DNA of 64,000 bases from Phymatolithon calcareum (GCA_977006965.1 OZ345378.1:1612001-1676000); one strand, 5' to 3'; positions 30,013-42,078 are shown, numbered from the stretch's first letter. The notes: generated from the letters alone by a model not told the origin. Made by a program: numbers and translations.

Positions 30013-33000
30013 GCAAATGCTAGGTTCCGGTCAAGCGGGAAGCGCAGAGTTAACACGGCAGAACAGGTGGACTGGAGTACAATGATGTTTAACTTTACTT
30101 ACGAAGGGCATGTTCAGGTGTAGATACACTGCATCCAATGGGGCGAGTGGAGTGTTAACCACGCATCGTTGAAGGGAATGGAACGGAGCACGGTCGTTTA
30201 CGAGCTGATATTTTCCGGTTTCTGTCCTAGGTCTGGAGATCATATTTCTTCCTTGGCTGTGGGCACATTGCTGGATAGACCAGGCCGATGCCGGAACTAT
30301 TTTTGCAGATCGGACTGGGCTAGTAGTAGTATCTACAATTAAAAATTTGGATGCTTGACTAGTGCACTGGAGCTCGTTGCCATGTTGGCTAGAACTAAGA
30401 CTCGACTCGCTTTGATGAGTGTCCACATGCTCTGTGGCTATGGCACGTGCGAGCCATATTCCAGACGACAGGGCTGTGAGAGATCGCGTTCTCTCACTTG
30501 AACAATATCTGTTGCCAACTACTGTTCCGACATACACGCATGTGGAACGATTTGCAGCAGTGACCGATCTATCGCATCTCTACAGCAGGTCAGGTAAATA
30601 TTCCACATGCCAAAGAAAGAATATCATTTGACCGCGTGCGCTCAGGTCACTGGAACAGTGGTGCGTACTCTTCACTTGCACTAAACTCTAGGATCGTCTA
30701 ATAGCCCCAGGTCCCAATGGCGAGGGCTTGGGCGCCCATCAGTGAGACATTCTGTTCAGAGTCCACTGTCTTCTTGCTCGAGATGTCAATTTGCAGAAGT
30801 CGATAATTGCCCAACGTCGTGAAACTAGAGTTTTCCACTAAATTTCTTGAGCAGAAAAGCTGCATATCAAGTCAAAAGAACAATCGAAACATGTTGTGAA
30901 CAAATTGACGACGTCCTGAGAGCATGTTTCATCAGCGGTCTAATTTTTCCTCCAATTACGCCTGTGTATGTATGAATTGACTTTCTTGGTACAGGCCACA
31001 GAAAAGTCAAGTGCAGCTCACTGGCAGTCTGCTGCTGCAAGTTTCCCTGTTCTGTATTTCTTACACACTAGCTAAGCATGGAGCTCTGATGAAAGTCTAT
31101 CCCACACTGATCGAGCGGGCCATATAAGCCAGCGGCCAAATCTAAATGCTGCCTCGTGAGCTGTTTCTATTACCGATACTCTGAACCAGAAGGACTTTAA
31201 ATAGTGCTACGTGACTGCGGTGACGCCATGTTTAGCTCATACTAGGATTGACCCTGACGAGATAGCGTTGGCATCTCTCCTGTCCTGCAATTCTATACCA
31301 TTGTGAGAGTAAAGCCATCTGTCGTGCATGTCAATTGTCCTCACTTGCGCTTGCCTGAACTACAAAAGCCCTGGCCTCAGACCGCCCTACTGCGAGTGCA
31401 CGACGTCCTGTAGTGAGATCCTGCGTTGGGATTAAATTTCGTCAGGGACACATGTATCCTCCTGACTGTTGTTGAACAATTGGACTGGTGTATGTTCTCG
31501 TCCATGGATTATCGTCCCGATTGTTGGATTGTCGTTTCGCAGTGTTGACCTAATTTTTTTCCTCATTGTTGGCCTCTCCTATTCGGAATGAGGACAAACA
31601 TTCTCATAGCAGTGTGCCTATATCGATCTATCGTCTCTCGGCTTCTGCCATACCGAGGCACATGTGATGGTAGTGAGGAAACTCATGAGCTTCCAGCATG
31701 ACTCTGTTACACATGGGCTCCTCCGCAAGCAGCGCTAATTCTTAGCGACGATCAGTCCTGGAACGGAGGACATAGTGGTTGGAGGGCCGAACCGGCCCGA
31801 TCGGTCTTGATCACGTCCTTTCCCGGATTGTGGATGATAATGGACTAAATTACTTGGAATCAGCCCCACTCTTCTGCTTGGAAAGACCTTCCGAAAGTAG
31901 GAAATGTCGTCCCAGCTATCCCCTTCACTGACAATTGTGCGCCAACTGATCACCGAAACCACTGTCGGATTGCTGCACGGGCGACAGCGGCGGCGAAGAG
32001 ACGGCATTGATCATAAAAAGAGGATCAACGGTGCAGACTATGCCCGTTTTTGAATTGACATTATATAACGCTTTCAGCGACACTATCAAGACTGTAACGG
32101 AGATGAGTTTCAAATAGCATCTTGGATAGCTCCGGCTCGTGTTCAAGAGAACTTTCCGTGATTTTAGCGATAAACCCCATCTGCTTTACCTCTAACGACG
32201 GCAGCTCTCAAAGTGGAGTGGAAAGTGGGAGGGGAAGCGTTGAACCTTTTCATTGGCCTATATTGATGGCTCGATAGGGTTCTAGCAATTCTTGAACTAT
32301 TCCACAGAGTCAGTAAAGAGCCCTTCGCAGCGACTAAGCTTGTCCAGACCCTATTCTGTGTCGCGGAAAACTTCTTCGGGTATGTTGTATCTCGATGACA
32401 TCTCATTGAGTTTCTCATGCAGTTAGGGACTGCTTCTCTGAATGTGTCTTCAAGTAGCGTTGTGCATAGAAAGGAGAATCTACCGAATGCCCATGAAATG
32501 CTTGATTTTGATGTCATCATTTGGGGAGCTGGAGAATACCCTGTACTTGCGGTGCTTCGTACGGTGTATTCCATTTTGTTAGGGATTGAAAGTAGTCACT
32601 TGTTTCCTTGAACAAGATGCGCCTTAGTTTCGTTACTGGAATTTTCAGATAGTGTACCCCCTGGTTCTTCTTGAAACTGATTGAGCCACAAGATCTCTTC
32701 TACGTCCCAAATTATCCGTTGAAGCCCTTTATCGTCAAAGACTTCATGCTATTGCTCCATCGTTTCCTCTTTCTGGCCTAAGAGCATCCATAGTGTCACA
32801 CAACAGCAATGAACAGTTCAGAACAGAGTTTAGTACGTTTCGCGCACTCAGCATTATACAGCCTCGCGAAGGTCCACGTGCTGTTCAAGAATGGCGTCGC
32901 ACACCAGCTAGTCGTGTTGATCCATAATGACCCCTGGTTTCCCAAAACGGAGACTGGGCATGGCGCTACGCCTACACTGGCCATATCTCTCTGTGCGCTC

Positions 33001-34439
33001 CCGAAGGAGCACTGAGCCGAACAAAACTCGTTGAAGAGTGCGAGACAAAACGGTAGAATATCTGTGCAGGGAGAGACCCGTAGAGATACTCCAATATTTG
33101 AACAATGAGAACTTGCTCTAGGGTAAGTTCTGGCATTAATAACGCATTCTGCATTAAAGAAAGAAAGAAAAACTTGTTGATATTCCTTCCGACTGCCTTC
33201 CGACTCAATGTTGTGCTCGAGTGCTCTCGCATTTATACGGTTCCGAACCTGGTCAACGGTGGTGAAGTTCCTCAAATGGTCATGAGAACACGCGACTGTC
33301 TGCCAAACGGAGTCACTTAAGGCTTGTTGTTTTTTCTTCTCGAGGGTGTTATTCGTCGACTTCGAAAGTGAGACACAAAGAGCAAGAATCAATCCTCTGT
33401 CTTCCGCTCGCTTTGGAACGTTATCCTGATGAAAACTGGTCTCTCTCCAGTCATTCGCTCGCTTTATGCGTAATAAAATCTGAATCTTATGAACGGTTCC
33501 CTTGATGAAAACTGATTCTTAACTTCTACAGTCAGCTCGATGATTGGTGTCAAGGATGATTCTCGTAGAGGTTGGACCAAGAACTTGTCTGCCCTGGTCT
33601 GTTTCGGAGAGTGTTGAAGAGACAATATGACCAGAGCTGCTGCAAAAAGACCTAGAGTTTCGAGGATTGATAGAGCATTTTTGTGTGAGTCATACCAAAG
33701 ATGCGCAAGGATACAAAGGGTCCTTCAATTTAGTGCTCATCGGCGATAGGTTAGCACAGAATATTCGACTGAGATAGGATTACTTTGAATCCTGAGTTTT
33801 CCCGTCTACCATTCAAGTGGGCGTTTCGTGAGCTGCACAAAGGTAGGTAGCATCAGAGGAAGCCTCGCCCATAACTTCGGAAGTCTGTGGGGCTTTTAAA
33901 TAAACTTGAATAAAAAATAAAAAAACAGAATATTCGTGAATAGGAGGCCTTTTTAGGCCGTTAGTCAGTCTGAAAGTGAGAACTTACCGGAGCTGTCTTT
34001 TTGTTATCCACTTGGGGAAGGCAAATTGTCCATGTCTACAATGAAAAAACGTCTAGGAAGAGGACTATCAAATGTTATACAACGATCCTGAGGTACTACG
34101 GTTCCAGCTCGCGGCGCTCCTTGCAGTAAGTTAGACTCGCCAGGCTGTGTGCACATTCTCTTTGACCAACTAAATCGGTTTGGTCCCCCATTGCGAAGCT
34201 TTCATAGGCACAATTCCCCTCAAACCTACGTCATCATCGTGGCGGAGAAAGATGGCTCTGTCGCAGTTCAGACTGGCCTCGAAACCGAAAATTCTTGCGC
34301 AAATGATCACTCCTGTCGCTTTGACTCATACTTGCTCATGAACTTAGCTGTGAAGAGAACGAGTGGTATTACGAAGAGGTTGTAGGCTTCGCGCTTCTGT
34401 CTTCGAACCATCAGGTTTTCTAAAACAGTCTGACAATCG

Positions 34440-34910
34440 CTCTCGTTTCAACCGCCGCCGGGTGTGCGCGCCCGTGAATCAGAGGCACAGATTCTTGGCC
34501 TTTCGCAGCGTAGCGCCGCGTGGCGCAACCCGATGAGAGCGTCGCTTGGAAAGCATCCGGAAGATGTCCTTGGCCCGGCCGTCACGCGCCTAAGGGTTCT
34601 TCCAGGCGGTCACCGGTTGTGGCGCCCAGACGCTGTCGGGCGACTTAGGTTGTCGCGGGAGCGTCATAGCGCGTGGCGGCTTCTCGAATGACGCTGGTTG
34701 CGGCTCGATACGATGTCGAACTACTTGGCTCGGCACAGGAATCCTTCGCGCGGCGCCGCCCCTTGACTGCCACTGGTTGCGGCTCGAAGATAGTTTTTGG
34801 TGATGCCGATCAACGCCCGAATGTCATCGCGCGTGGTCACTTTCCGGCTGCCACCGGATGTGGCACCGAGACATAACAAAGGGTATCGATCCATGCGGGT
34901 CACCGGCGGT
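34440..34910 (+). repeat. diverged GC-rich tandem repeat, period ~82 bp
   Basis: A GCCACYGGTTGYGGC-like core recurs near 34605, 34688, 34770 and 34852, i.e. every ~82 bp, each followed by a TCATCGCGCGTGG-like block. Weaker units extend left to about 34440. Units are too diverged to give a continuous ORF. Confidence 0.65.
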
Positions 34911-35223
34911 ACAGTAGTTGTCTTGCAGAGGAGTGTATGCCATCATCGATGGTCTGCGCGCAGTGTATGATCTTAAGAGGTAGGTGATGACAGGATTGAG
35001 GTGGGCAGATCTGATAAGATTGCCATATCTCCGTACCGTCTCTGGCCTTGCTGCTCCGACAAAGGGTGTTCTTCGAAAAGGGTATTTACTATTGAACTAC
35101 GGCAACTCTGATGTCGTAAACTCTCAAAAAACAGTGCTACAAACCGAAGTAGTCAAAGTTTGACAAAGATCGAGACGTACCTTAGTCACGTCAACTACTC
35201 TAAGACTAGGTTGTGGTCTCGAT

Positions 35224-36768
35224 TCAAGACTCATAGAGACGTCGCGATTTATCAGTGTACGTCAGATCCTCTTCGAATTCGCACGACATCTTCCAGGCAG
35301 TGAATAACGCGCCCAGTAGCACAACGTCCGCAGCAACTAGTTTCCGTACTGCCTCTAGGTTGATAGCCCCGGGCTGTGATGTAGCGGCGAGCGCCGCCAG
35401 CCCGAGCAGCACGGCAAAAGCAGAAACAGCTCCAGCATATGATGCCGCCTTCACAAGTCGCCAGCCCCGCAGCGCACCACTGCATGCAGAGCAATGCATC
35501 GTGTGCGTATGGAGTCTGTCTATTATCTGCGCTCTGTTGAGATTCTCCTCAGCTTCTATGACCGGTGGTGGTTGCCTCCACGGCATGCTATCCCGATGTT
35601 GATCCATAAACTTCCGGAGCGCGTACACGGGCTGATCGCCCTTGCCCGCCGGTGGGCCATATTTGTCGCTCCATTTGCGCTCATCGCCGAGCTCGCGCTC
35701 GACAGAACGCAGGAGGACAATATCGCCGTCCGTAATTAGGTTCCCATCTGCATGCGCAACCCAGCGCGGATGGATCGCAAACACTGTTCGAACTTGGAGA
35801 TTACTGGGGTCAGTGAGGAGCCATACGATCATTCGCGAACTACGATGGCCAGCCGGACTGCACGCAAAAAGGGTCACCGCGGCGTCGAAACCGCTGGCTG
35901 CTTCTCCGGCGAGTGCCAGCGTTGCTGGTGCGCGGAAATGTGAACGCATGTGAGCCCAGTCTACTTCGAATGAGCCCGGCGGTGCCCCGTCGGGGGCACG
36001 TTGTACCTCGCCACCAACCCCGATGCGTGAGTCGGTGCGCTTCCAGTCGGTAACACCGTGATGTGCGAAGAAAACGTGGTTTAAGTCGACGAGGTTCTCC
36101 ATCATCGTCTCAAATTTCATCGAAGATAATCGCGTCATTGAAAGCACCGTCACCTTTTCCGTCAGACCGAGAGCGACCACTGGAATCGCACGCGGATCAG
36201 CGTTCGCAGGTTCCCCAGTCCATACCCACACGGCTCCGAGCGCCTCCGCGGTTGGATAGGATCGTACAGCGGCAGAACGCGGTGGACTCGCTCCAGCGTC
36301 GTTCTGTGGTATCCGTGTGCACGCACCATTGCCGTTAAACTGCCAGCCATGGTATGGACATTCGATTTCGGCGCAATTACCCTTCTGCACTACGCGACCT
36401 TCAGATAGCGGTGCCAGACGGTGTGAGCAGCGGTCCTCGAGTACCGTGAATTCGTTCAATGATGAGCGAAATAAGACTAAGGGGGAGTCGAAAAGCGTGA
36501 ACGCGAATGGTTTGCCAGCAGGTACGTCGACGGTCAGCGCCACGGCATACCACTGATCCGTCCATGAGAACGCAGGACTTAATGCATGCTGCTCTTCGGG
36601 AAGTGTCTGAGTTGGAACAGGATCAGTACCTTGCTTAGTGTGAGCACTAGGACGAGCCGTCGTTGCCAACGGGGTATACCTCACCGCCTGGCGATGGGCG
36701 CGACAGAAACGCAGCCTGGTGGACTTTTTGCCAAAAGCTGTCGGGGCTGCGATAAAAGCGCTTCCCAT
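35224..36768 (-). CDS. chloroplast Rieske non-heme oxygenase, PAO/TIC55/PTC52 family (copy 1)
   Basis: 514 aa, single exon. Residues 1 to about 45 are Arg/Ala/Ser/Thr-rich, a probable plastid transit peptide. The Rieske [2Fe-2S] centre is C114-S-H116 with C137-x2-H140 (CSHRLAPLSEGR ... CPYHGWQF). The mononuclear iron motif NxxDxxHxxxxH is N225, D228, H231, H236. A C-terminal CxxC (C426, C429 in MHCSACSGA) and two membrane helices (about 441-462 and 477-494) are hallmarks of the PAO/TIC55/PTC52 group, which oxygenates tetrapyrroles or related compounds at chloroplast membranes using ferredoxin-derived electrons. The exact substrate cannot be read from sequence. All metal ligands are intact. 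A near-identical paralogue lies at 39437. Confidence 0.93.
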   Translation of the reverse strand: MGSAFIAAPTAFGKKSTRLRFCRAHRQAVRYTPLATTARPSAHTKQGTDPVPTQTLPEEQHALSPAFSWTDQWYAVALTVDVPAGKPFAFTLFDSPLVLFRSSLNEFTVLEDRCSHRLAPLSEGRVVQKGNCAEIECPYHGWQFNGNGACTRIPQNDAGASPPRSAAVRSYPTAEALGAVWVWTGEPANADPRAIPVVALGLTEKVTVLSMTRLSSMKFETMMENLVDLNHVFFAHHGVTDWKRTDSRIGVGGEVQRAPDGAPPGSFEVDWAHMRSHFRAPATLALAGEAASGFDAAVTLFACSPAGHRSSRMIVWLLTDPSNLQVRTVFAIHPRWVAHADGNLITDGDIVLLRSVERELGDERKWSDKYGPPAGKGDQPVYALRKFMDQHRDSMPWRQPPPVIEAEENLNRAQIIDRLHTHTMHCSACSGALRGWRLVKAASYAGAVSAFAVLLGLAALAATSQPGAINLEAVRKLVAADVVLLGALFTAWKMSCEFEEDLTYTDKSRRLYES

Positions 36769-39436
36769 TGTAGAAGAGTTGAATACTAGTCTTCGTCCGT
36801 GCTTGATTGTGCAGAGTGCTGCGCGCAGAGCACTGGAGGTGGGCGCGACGGCACTTCTTTATCAATCGCCACGATAAAACGGTATCAGCATTTGATGCAT
36901 AAGTCTTACCAATAAAAAACGTACTCATGTTTGAGCCAAAGTTAAATGCACAAGGTTTAAGAGCATTGATAATGTTGACCAATTAATTCACTCTGGTTGT
37001 CGCCTGATATCACGTAACGATGCGAATCCAGAGTAACCCTTAGTTTAGTCTAAACAACAGCTGTCGAACAGCCGCAAATTAGCAAACTTGTTGCCGTTCA
37101 GCAGCTGTGGTCTAGACTATACTTAGGTTTAGATGTATGTGATATCGGTCTTGATGTGATATCGGGCGACAACCAGAGTGATTTAATTGGTCAACATTTT
37201 AGCTTGCGTTGTGGGCTCGTCCGCTCGCGCAATACTATAAGTTTAGTTTTCAATTGAATTTGAACTTCTAGTTAAATTTAATTAAATTCTAAATTTGGGT
37301 GAATAGTGCTGCAACGACAGCGTCCATGCCGTTCTTCGTGACAAATAGTAACTCGAGACAAAAGTGTCCGACATTGTGAAGTCGAATTCCTTCCATATGA
37401 CGCACTATTCTCTGGTGATGGACGAAAATAGAAGGCAGCTGCATAACGTATCTATAATCACCTTTTTATTACTGCCGTGGGTTCATTCAACTTGTAAAAC
37501 TGCACGCGAAGCCCCGAACGATTATCGTGTAAAGCTTTGTGAGCGAGGATCTTGAGCTTCCGCTTGCGAAATAATTGAAGACCTAGATTCTCAGGTAGAT
37601 AAATAATCAATTTAAGAGTTCACGATGTCTGGCCATTATCGCTAGTATCACTCGTACTCGTTTCCTCTCACTCTCGTCGCAATCTCTCTCCGATCAGCCA
37701 GCTTTACCCAGTGTCGCAGTCCACAAATAGAGACACGTGAAGACGACACAACCTGCGCCGCCAAAACAACATAACTTTGACAACGCACGTGACACGAACA
37801 AACGCAGCAGTTCTGGGTACACACAACTTCATTAATCCACAGCAACAGTAAACGAGACTTGCACGCCACTAACTTTAAGTGCATGGTACCCTATCCGGCA
37901 GTCTTGCCGATATTCACATGCGAAGTCGACACCTATAAAGATGAGGCTCTCGGATCTTTTCAGCATTTCAAACTATTCATTCTTACATCGTTGCTTCTTT
38001 CCTTATTTGAAAGCAGATTATGGGCTTCTGCTGTATTGAACGGGAACTGTGCACATGGTACAGTTGGATCCTCTTCTGAATTGCTGAGTTGGCTGCAAAA
38101 TATCAATATTTCGTAGTAGTTCATTTTCCCGCTTAGCTTCCCTAGTAGCATCAATTGGTTTGGAGCACTGCTTAACGGTGCGATTGGGACCGTCGAAGTT
38201 AAAGAAGCACATTGCTTTCAGTGGATCGAAGGTTTCTGGTGACGTTGCCTTCGATCTATACTTCGGTGTATCTTGATAGCAGTTTCCAGTGCCTTTGTGA
38301 CAACTCAAATAGCAGTCGTGTCCTTGATAGAGTATACTAGGAACTATTGACTCTGCCCTATGTTTATACTCTGAAATATGCTCCATCCATGCGTCACAAA
38401 TATCCCCGGACAATGTGAACGCACTCTCTCTGAATCTAATGGTGATGTTGTGTGCAATTTTGTGAGTGGTTCGGCATTTTCGCCATTACGACTTGACTAC
38501 CTGCAGAACCAGTAATAGACGACGCAGTAGGAAGTGAGGAAGCTCTCTCTCGTGAAATTACGCGGTTTCCTCAATAGATATTTGTTTCCAGCGTCTTTAC
38601 AATGCGATTGAATGTGTGTTGAGTTGATATTGCGCTTTTTTTCTCGACCAGTCCCAGATATTGGATGCATGAATGCCATAAAACGACTTTTGAGGTTAAA
38701 CAGTTTTGCGTTTGGAGACAAACTAGAAAATTCTCGTTTAAATTCGTCACCAGTCATGAAGTTGCATAAACATGACCCAGAACATCACCAACGGACAGGA
38801 TGAGCCCAATTGATTTATCATTAAAGAGTTGATTTTCTTTATTTTCGATAAACGGCAGCTCGCACAACCGGCGAGGAAGTTCTCCGATCGTGAGCGCAGT
38901 GCCTCACGAAGAAGCATTATAATGCCGCTGCGATCTGATTGAAAGAATGGCCTTCCGTTTTCAAATGCTTTTCTTTTGAAACTTTCAAAAACCCGTCCAG
39001 AGGGCCGCGCTTTGGACGCCACAGGGCTTCGTCGACACCTTTTGCTCCTTGGGTGGTGGCATTTCAGCGTCAGACAGGACAAAAGAGTTGAGTCGCACCT
39101 CTGGCACTACTTGACAGGCACAAACACAGCTCACAACACCGTGCCTGTAAGGACAGTGAAACTGGCCCCTTCCGTTTGGTTCAAATTGCCGTAGTAATGT
39201 TCCAAATGTCTAAAGAAAGTTCTCAGTAACAGTTGCACATAAGCGTCAGCAGTAACCAGAACAGAAATGCAGCAATTCCAGCGATAATTGGAACAAAAGC
39301 AACTGCAGTTGCAACATCAATAACACCAATATACAGTAACTCATGAAAGAATGCGTTCTCTTAAAATCAAATATCTCAAGTAGTCTCTGACAATCGATCT
39401 TGTTTCCATCAGTCCCGCCATATCTAAGGTTTTGAC
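36769..39436. other. intergenic between Rieske paralogues, with a foldback element
   Basis: The ~100 bases next to 36768 resemble those upstream of the second copy, so the duplication included the promoter. A 228-bp foldback element lies at 36971-37198. Minus-strand frames at 38018-38413, 38497-38757 and 38747-39082 follow each other and could be one broken coding region, but I recognise no family. Confidence 0.5.
36971..37198. mobile_element. foldback MITE with 43-bp terminal inverted repeats
   Basis: Bases 36971-37013 and the reverse complement of 37156-37198 agree at 41 of 43 positions (ends AATGTTGACCAATTAA). The interior also pairs imperfectly (CAGCTG-centred arms), so the whole 228 bp can fold into one hairpin. 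It has no coding capacity. A target-site duplication is not obvious. It lies ~200 bp upstream of the first Rieske gene start. Confidence 0.82.
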
Positions 39437-40981
39437 TCAAGACTCATACAGACGTCGCGCTGCCTCAGTGTAAGTTAACTCCTCTTCATAACCGCACGAC
39501 ACCTTCCAGGCGGCCAATAACGCACCCAGCAGCACAACGTCCGCAGCAACTAGTTTCCCCACCACCTCTAGGTTGATAGCCCCGGGCTGTAATATAGCGG
39601 CGAGCGCCGCCAGCCCGAGCAGCACGGCAAAAGCAGAAACAGCTCCAGCATATGATGCCGCCTTCACAAGTCGCCAGCCCCGCAGCGCACCTCTGCACGC
39701 AGAGCAATGCATCGTGTGCGTGTGGAGTCTGTCCATTATCTGCGCTCTGTTGAGATTCTCCTCAGCCTCCAAGGCCGGTGGTGGTTGCCTCCACGGCATG
39801 CTGTCCCGATGCTGATCCATAAACTTGCGGATCGCGTATACGGGCTGATCACCCTTACCGGCTGGAGGGCCGTACTTGTCGCTCCATTCCTGCTCATCGC
39901 CTAGCTCACGCTCGACGGTACGCAGGAGGATCATATCGCCGTCGTTGATCACGTTTGTTTGTGCGTGGATAGCCCAGCGCGGCTGTATCCCAAACGCTAT
40001 TCGAGCTTTGATGTTACTGCGTTCCGACAGGAGCCATATTATCATTCGCGAACTACGATGTCCAGCTGGGCTGCACGCAAAAAGGGTCATCGCGACGTTG
40101 AAGCCACTGACTGCTTCCCCGACGTACGTCAGCGTGGATGGCGCGTGCAAAACCTGGCTCATATATTCCCAGTCTACATTGAATGATCCCGGCGGTGCCC
40201 CGTCGGGGGCACGTTGTACCTCGCCTCCGACACCGATGCGAGAGTCGGTGCGCTTCCAATCAGTTGCGCCATGATGTGCGAAGAATACATGGTTATAGTC
40301 GATGAGGTTCTCCATCGTAGTCTCAAATTTGATCGGGAGCAATCGAGTTAACGAGTACACAACCACTTTTTCCGTCAAGCCCATGGCGACCACTGGAATC
40401 TCAGAAGGGTTAGCGTTCCCCGGTACGCCAGTCCATACCCACACGGCACCGAGCGCCTCCGCGGTCGGGTAGGATCGTACAGCGGCAGAACGCGGTGGAC
40501 TCGCTCCAGCGTCGTTCTGTGGTATCCGTGTACACGCACCAGTGCCGTTAAACTGCCAGCCATGGTATGGACATTCGATTTCAGCACAATTACCCTTCTG
40601 AACTACGCGGCCTTCAGATAGCGGTGCCAGACGGTGTGAGCAGCGGTCCTCGAGTACCGTGAATTCGTTCAATGATGAGCGAAATAAGACCAGGGGCGTG
40701 TCGAAAAGCGTGAAAGCGAAAGGCTTGTCAGCTGGCAAGTCGACGGTCAGCGCCACGGCATACCACTGATCCGCCCACGAGAAAGCGGGGCTTGATGCAT
40801 GCTGCTCTTCGGTATGTGTCTGAGTTGGAACAGGATCAGCACCTTGCTTAGTGTGAGCACTAGGACGAGTCGTCGTCGCCAACGGGGTATACCTCACCGA
40901 CTGGCGACGGGCGCGACAGAAACGCAGCCTGGTGGACTTTTTGCCCAAAGCTGTCGGGGCTGCGATAAAAGCGCTTACCAT
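39437..40981 (-). CDS. chloroplast Rieske non-heme oxygenase, PAO/TIC55/PTC52 family (copy 2)
   Basis: 514 aa, collinear without gaps with the protein at 35224 and mostly identical. The Rieske ligands (CSH ... CPYH), NxxDxxHxxxxH (NLIDYNHVFFAHHG), CxxC (HCSACRGA) and both C-terminal helices are all kept. Differences concentrate in the middle of the catalytic domain (about 200-350) and at a few transit-peptide sites, which may alter substrate preference. Same orientation and similar flanks indicate tandem duplication. Both copies are intact, so both are probably functional. Plastid location is inferred from the N-terminus and the family. Confidence 0.93.
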   Translation of the reverse strand: MVSAFIAAPTALGKKSTRLRFCRARRQSVRYTPLATTTRPSAHTKQGADPVPTQTHTEEQHASSPAFSWADQWYAVALTVDLPADKPFAFTLFDTPLVLFRSSLNEFTVLEDRCSHRLAPLSEGRVVQKGNCAEIECPYHGWQFNGTGACTRIPQNDAGASPPRSAAVRSYPTAEALGAVWVWTGVPGNANPSEIPVVAMGLTEKVVVYSLTRLLPIKFETTMENLIDYNHVFFAHHGATDWKRTDSRIGVGGEVQRAPDGAPPGSFNVDWEYMSQVLHAPSTLTYVGEAVSGFNVAMTLFACSPAGHRSSRMIIWLLSERSNIKARIAFGIQPRWAIHAQTNVINDGDMILLRTVERELGDEQEWSDKYGPPAGKGDQPVYAIRKFMDQHRDSMPWRQPPPALEAEENLNRAQIMDRLHTHTMHCSACRGALRGWRLVKAASYAGAVSAFAVLLGLAALAAILQPGAINLEVVGKLVAADVVLLGALLAAWKVSCGYEEELTYTEAARRLYES

Positions 40982-41853
40982 TGTAGAAGAGTTGAATTCT
41001 AAAATATTCTCTGTCCGCGGTCGAATGTGTAGATTGCTGCGCGAAGCGCGCGCTTTTCGCAGAGAGACAAACTCAACAGCACCTCTTTTCGATCGACAAG
41101 AAGACGGGGTGTCGGAATTTGATGTACAAGACTGGCCAATATAATTCGCACTCTTGTGTTACTGCCATGCCTCGTCACCTGGCATACAGTAAAACCCAGG
41201 TGATGAGGCAGCTTGGAAGACGTTCTTATTTAATCCGAATTTTCTCTGCTGCCGATTGGTGAACGGTTAGTTCTTTCATGTTTGCCATTGGTTGTTGCCT
41301 TTGCGACTGGTCAAGTATGATATATCATAGCATGCTGTGAAACGTCATTGAAGAGCAATTATTGCTCTTCAGAATTACAAGTACTGTATGATATTCTACG
41401 CAGAAACAACGATAGAGCCACCTTCATAAATTATACTGAATGAAGGTGACGTTATTGTTTCTTTTGTAACGAAACAGGCCCGATCAGAACGCGAAGTGAC
41501 TATTTTACAGAAGTCCTGGACCAGAGATGTCAAAGTCTGCCTATACGGTATAAGATTGCAAAATCTTGGCTCTTGTAACAGTTACAAAAACCAAGATATC
41601 GCAATCTTATGCTGTAGGCAGACTTTGACATCTTTTGCATTTACTGAGAGAGATTTGAGCGCGGAAAAACTGGAAAGTGCAGCGACAAGGATTCAAGGAA
41701 GAGCTTTAGCGCACTTTCAGCCCTCTGACCCTACGAGTTCTCCAAAAGAAAACTTCTTTTGAAGATTTCATTTATCATAATGAAAAACAAGAGCAAAAAA
41801 TGTCACTCCCTGCCAATACTTTGGAATTATATTATGACAGTATGAACTAGAAT
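40982..41853. other. intergenic with hairpins, left of the nested transposons
   Basis: Contains the Rieske copy 2 promoter. A TGAAGAGCAA/TTGCTCTTCA palindrome lies near 41350, a CACCTTCAT/ATGAAGGTG pair near 41411-41450, and the long hairpin at 41526-41632. A short repeat shared with ~57385 lies near 41690. Confidence 0.5.
41526..41632. repeat. 107-nt imperfect hairpin (miRNA-precursor-like)
   Basis: Arms 41526-41569 and 41591-41632 pair over ~42 bases with a few internal mismatches and one small bulge. The loop contains a further TTGTAAC/GTTACAA pairing. The shape fits a miRNA-like precursor or a degenerate foldback element. There is no evidence of expression here. Confidence 0.85.
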
Positions 41854-42078
41854 GAGGAAATTCACTACATGGCCATCTCTAGCCAAATCTACTACAGGGG
41901 GGGTCGCTATATAGTGCCGGGTTATATAGTGCTACCCTCTACTTAGTGCTACTTATTATGGGCTGGCACGATTATAATATCAAAGACACGTGTAGTTGCT
42001 TACAGAGAATTCCTGGCCGACATTCTTCTCTTCGTCTCCTCAGCTCTCCATCTCACCATCTCACCGCTGTCAACCGTG

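Larger units (their letters stand above)
29904..35223. other. 5.3-kb region without a recognisable gene
   Basis: The first ~120 bases are the promoter of the KDDD-Hint gene. The largest frames (168 codons at 30031-30537, 136 at 32164-32574, 198 at 32796-33392, all minus) have frame-inconsistent composition and no motif I can name. They could be decayed transposon sequence. A diverged tandem repeat occupies about 34440-34910. No LTR pairs or terminal repeats were found by eye. Confidence 0.45.

Noticed and set aside
32796-33392. 198-codon minus-strand frame in the gene-poor region
   Set aside because: It is Cys-rich and irregular, without signal peptide or domain. It may be decayed transposon sequence, but I cannot support it as a gene.
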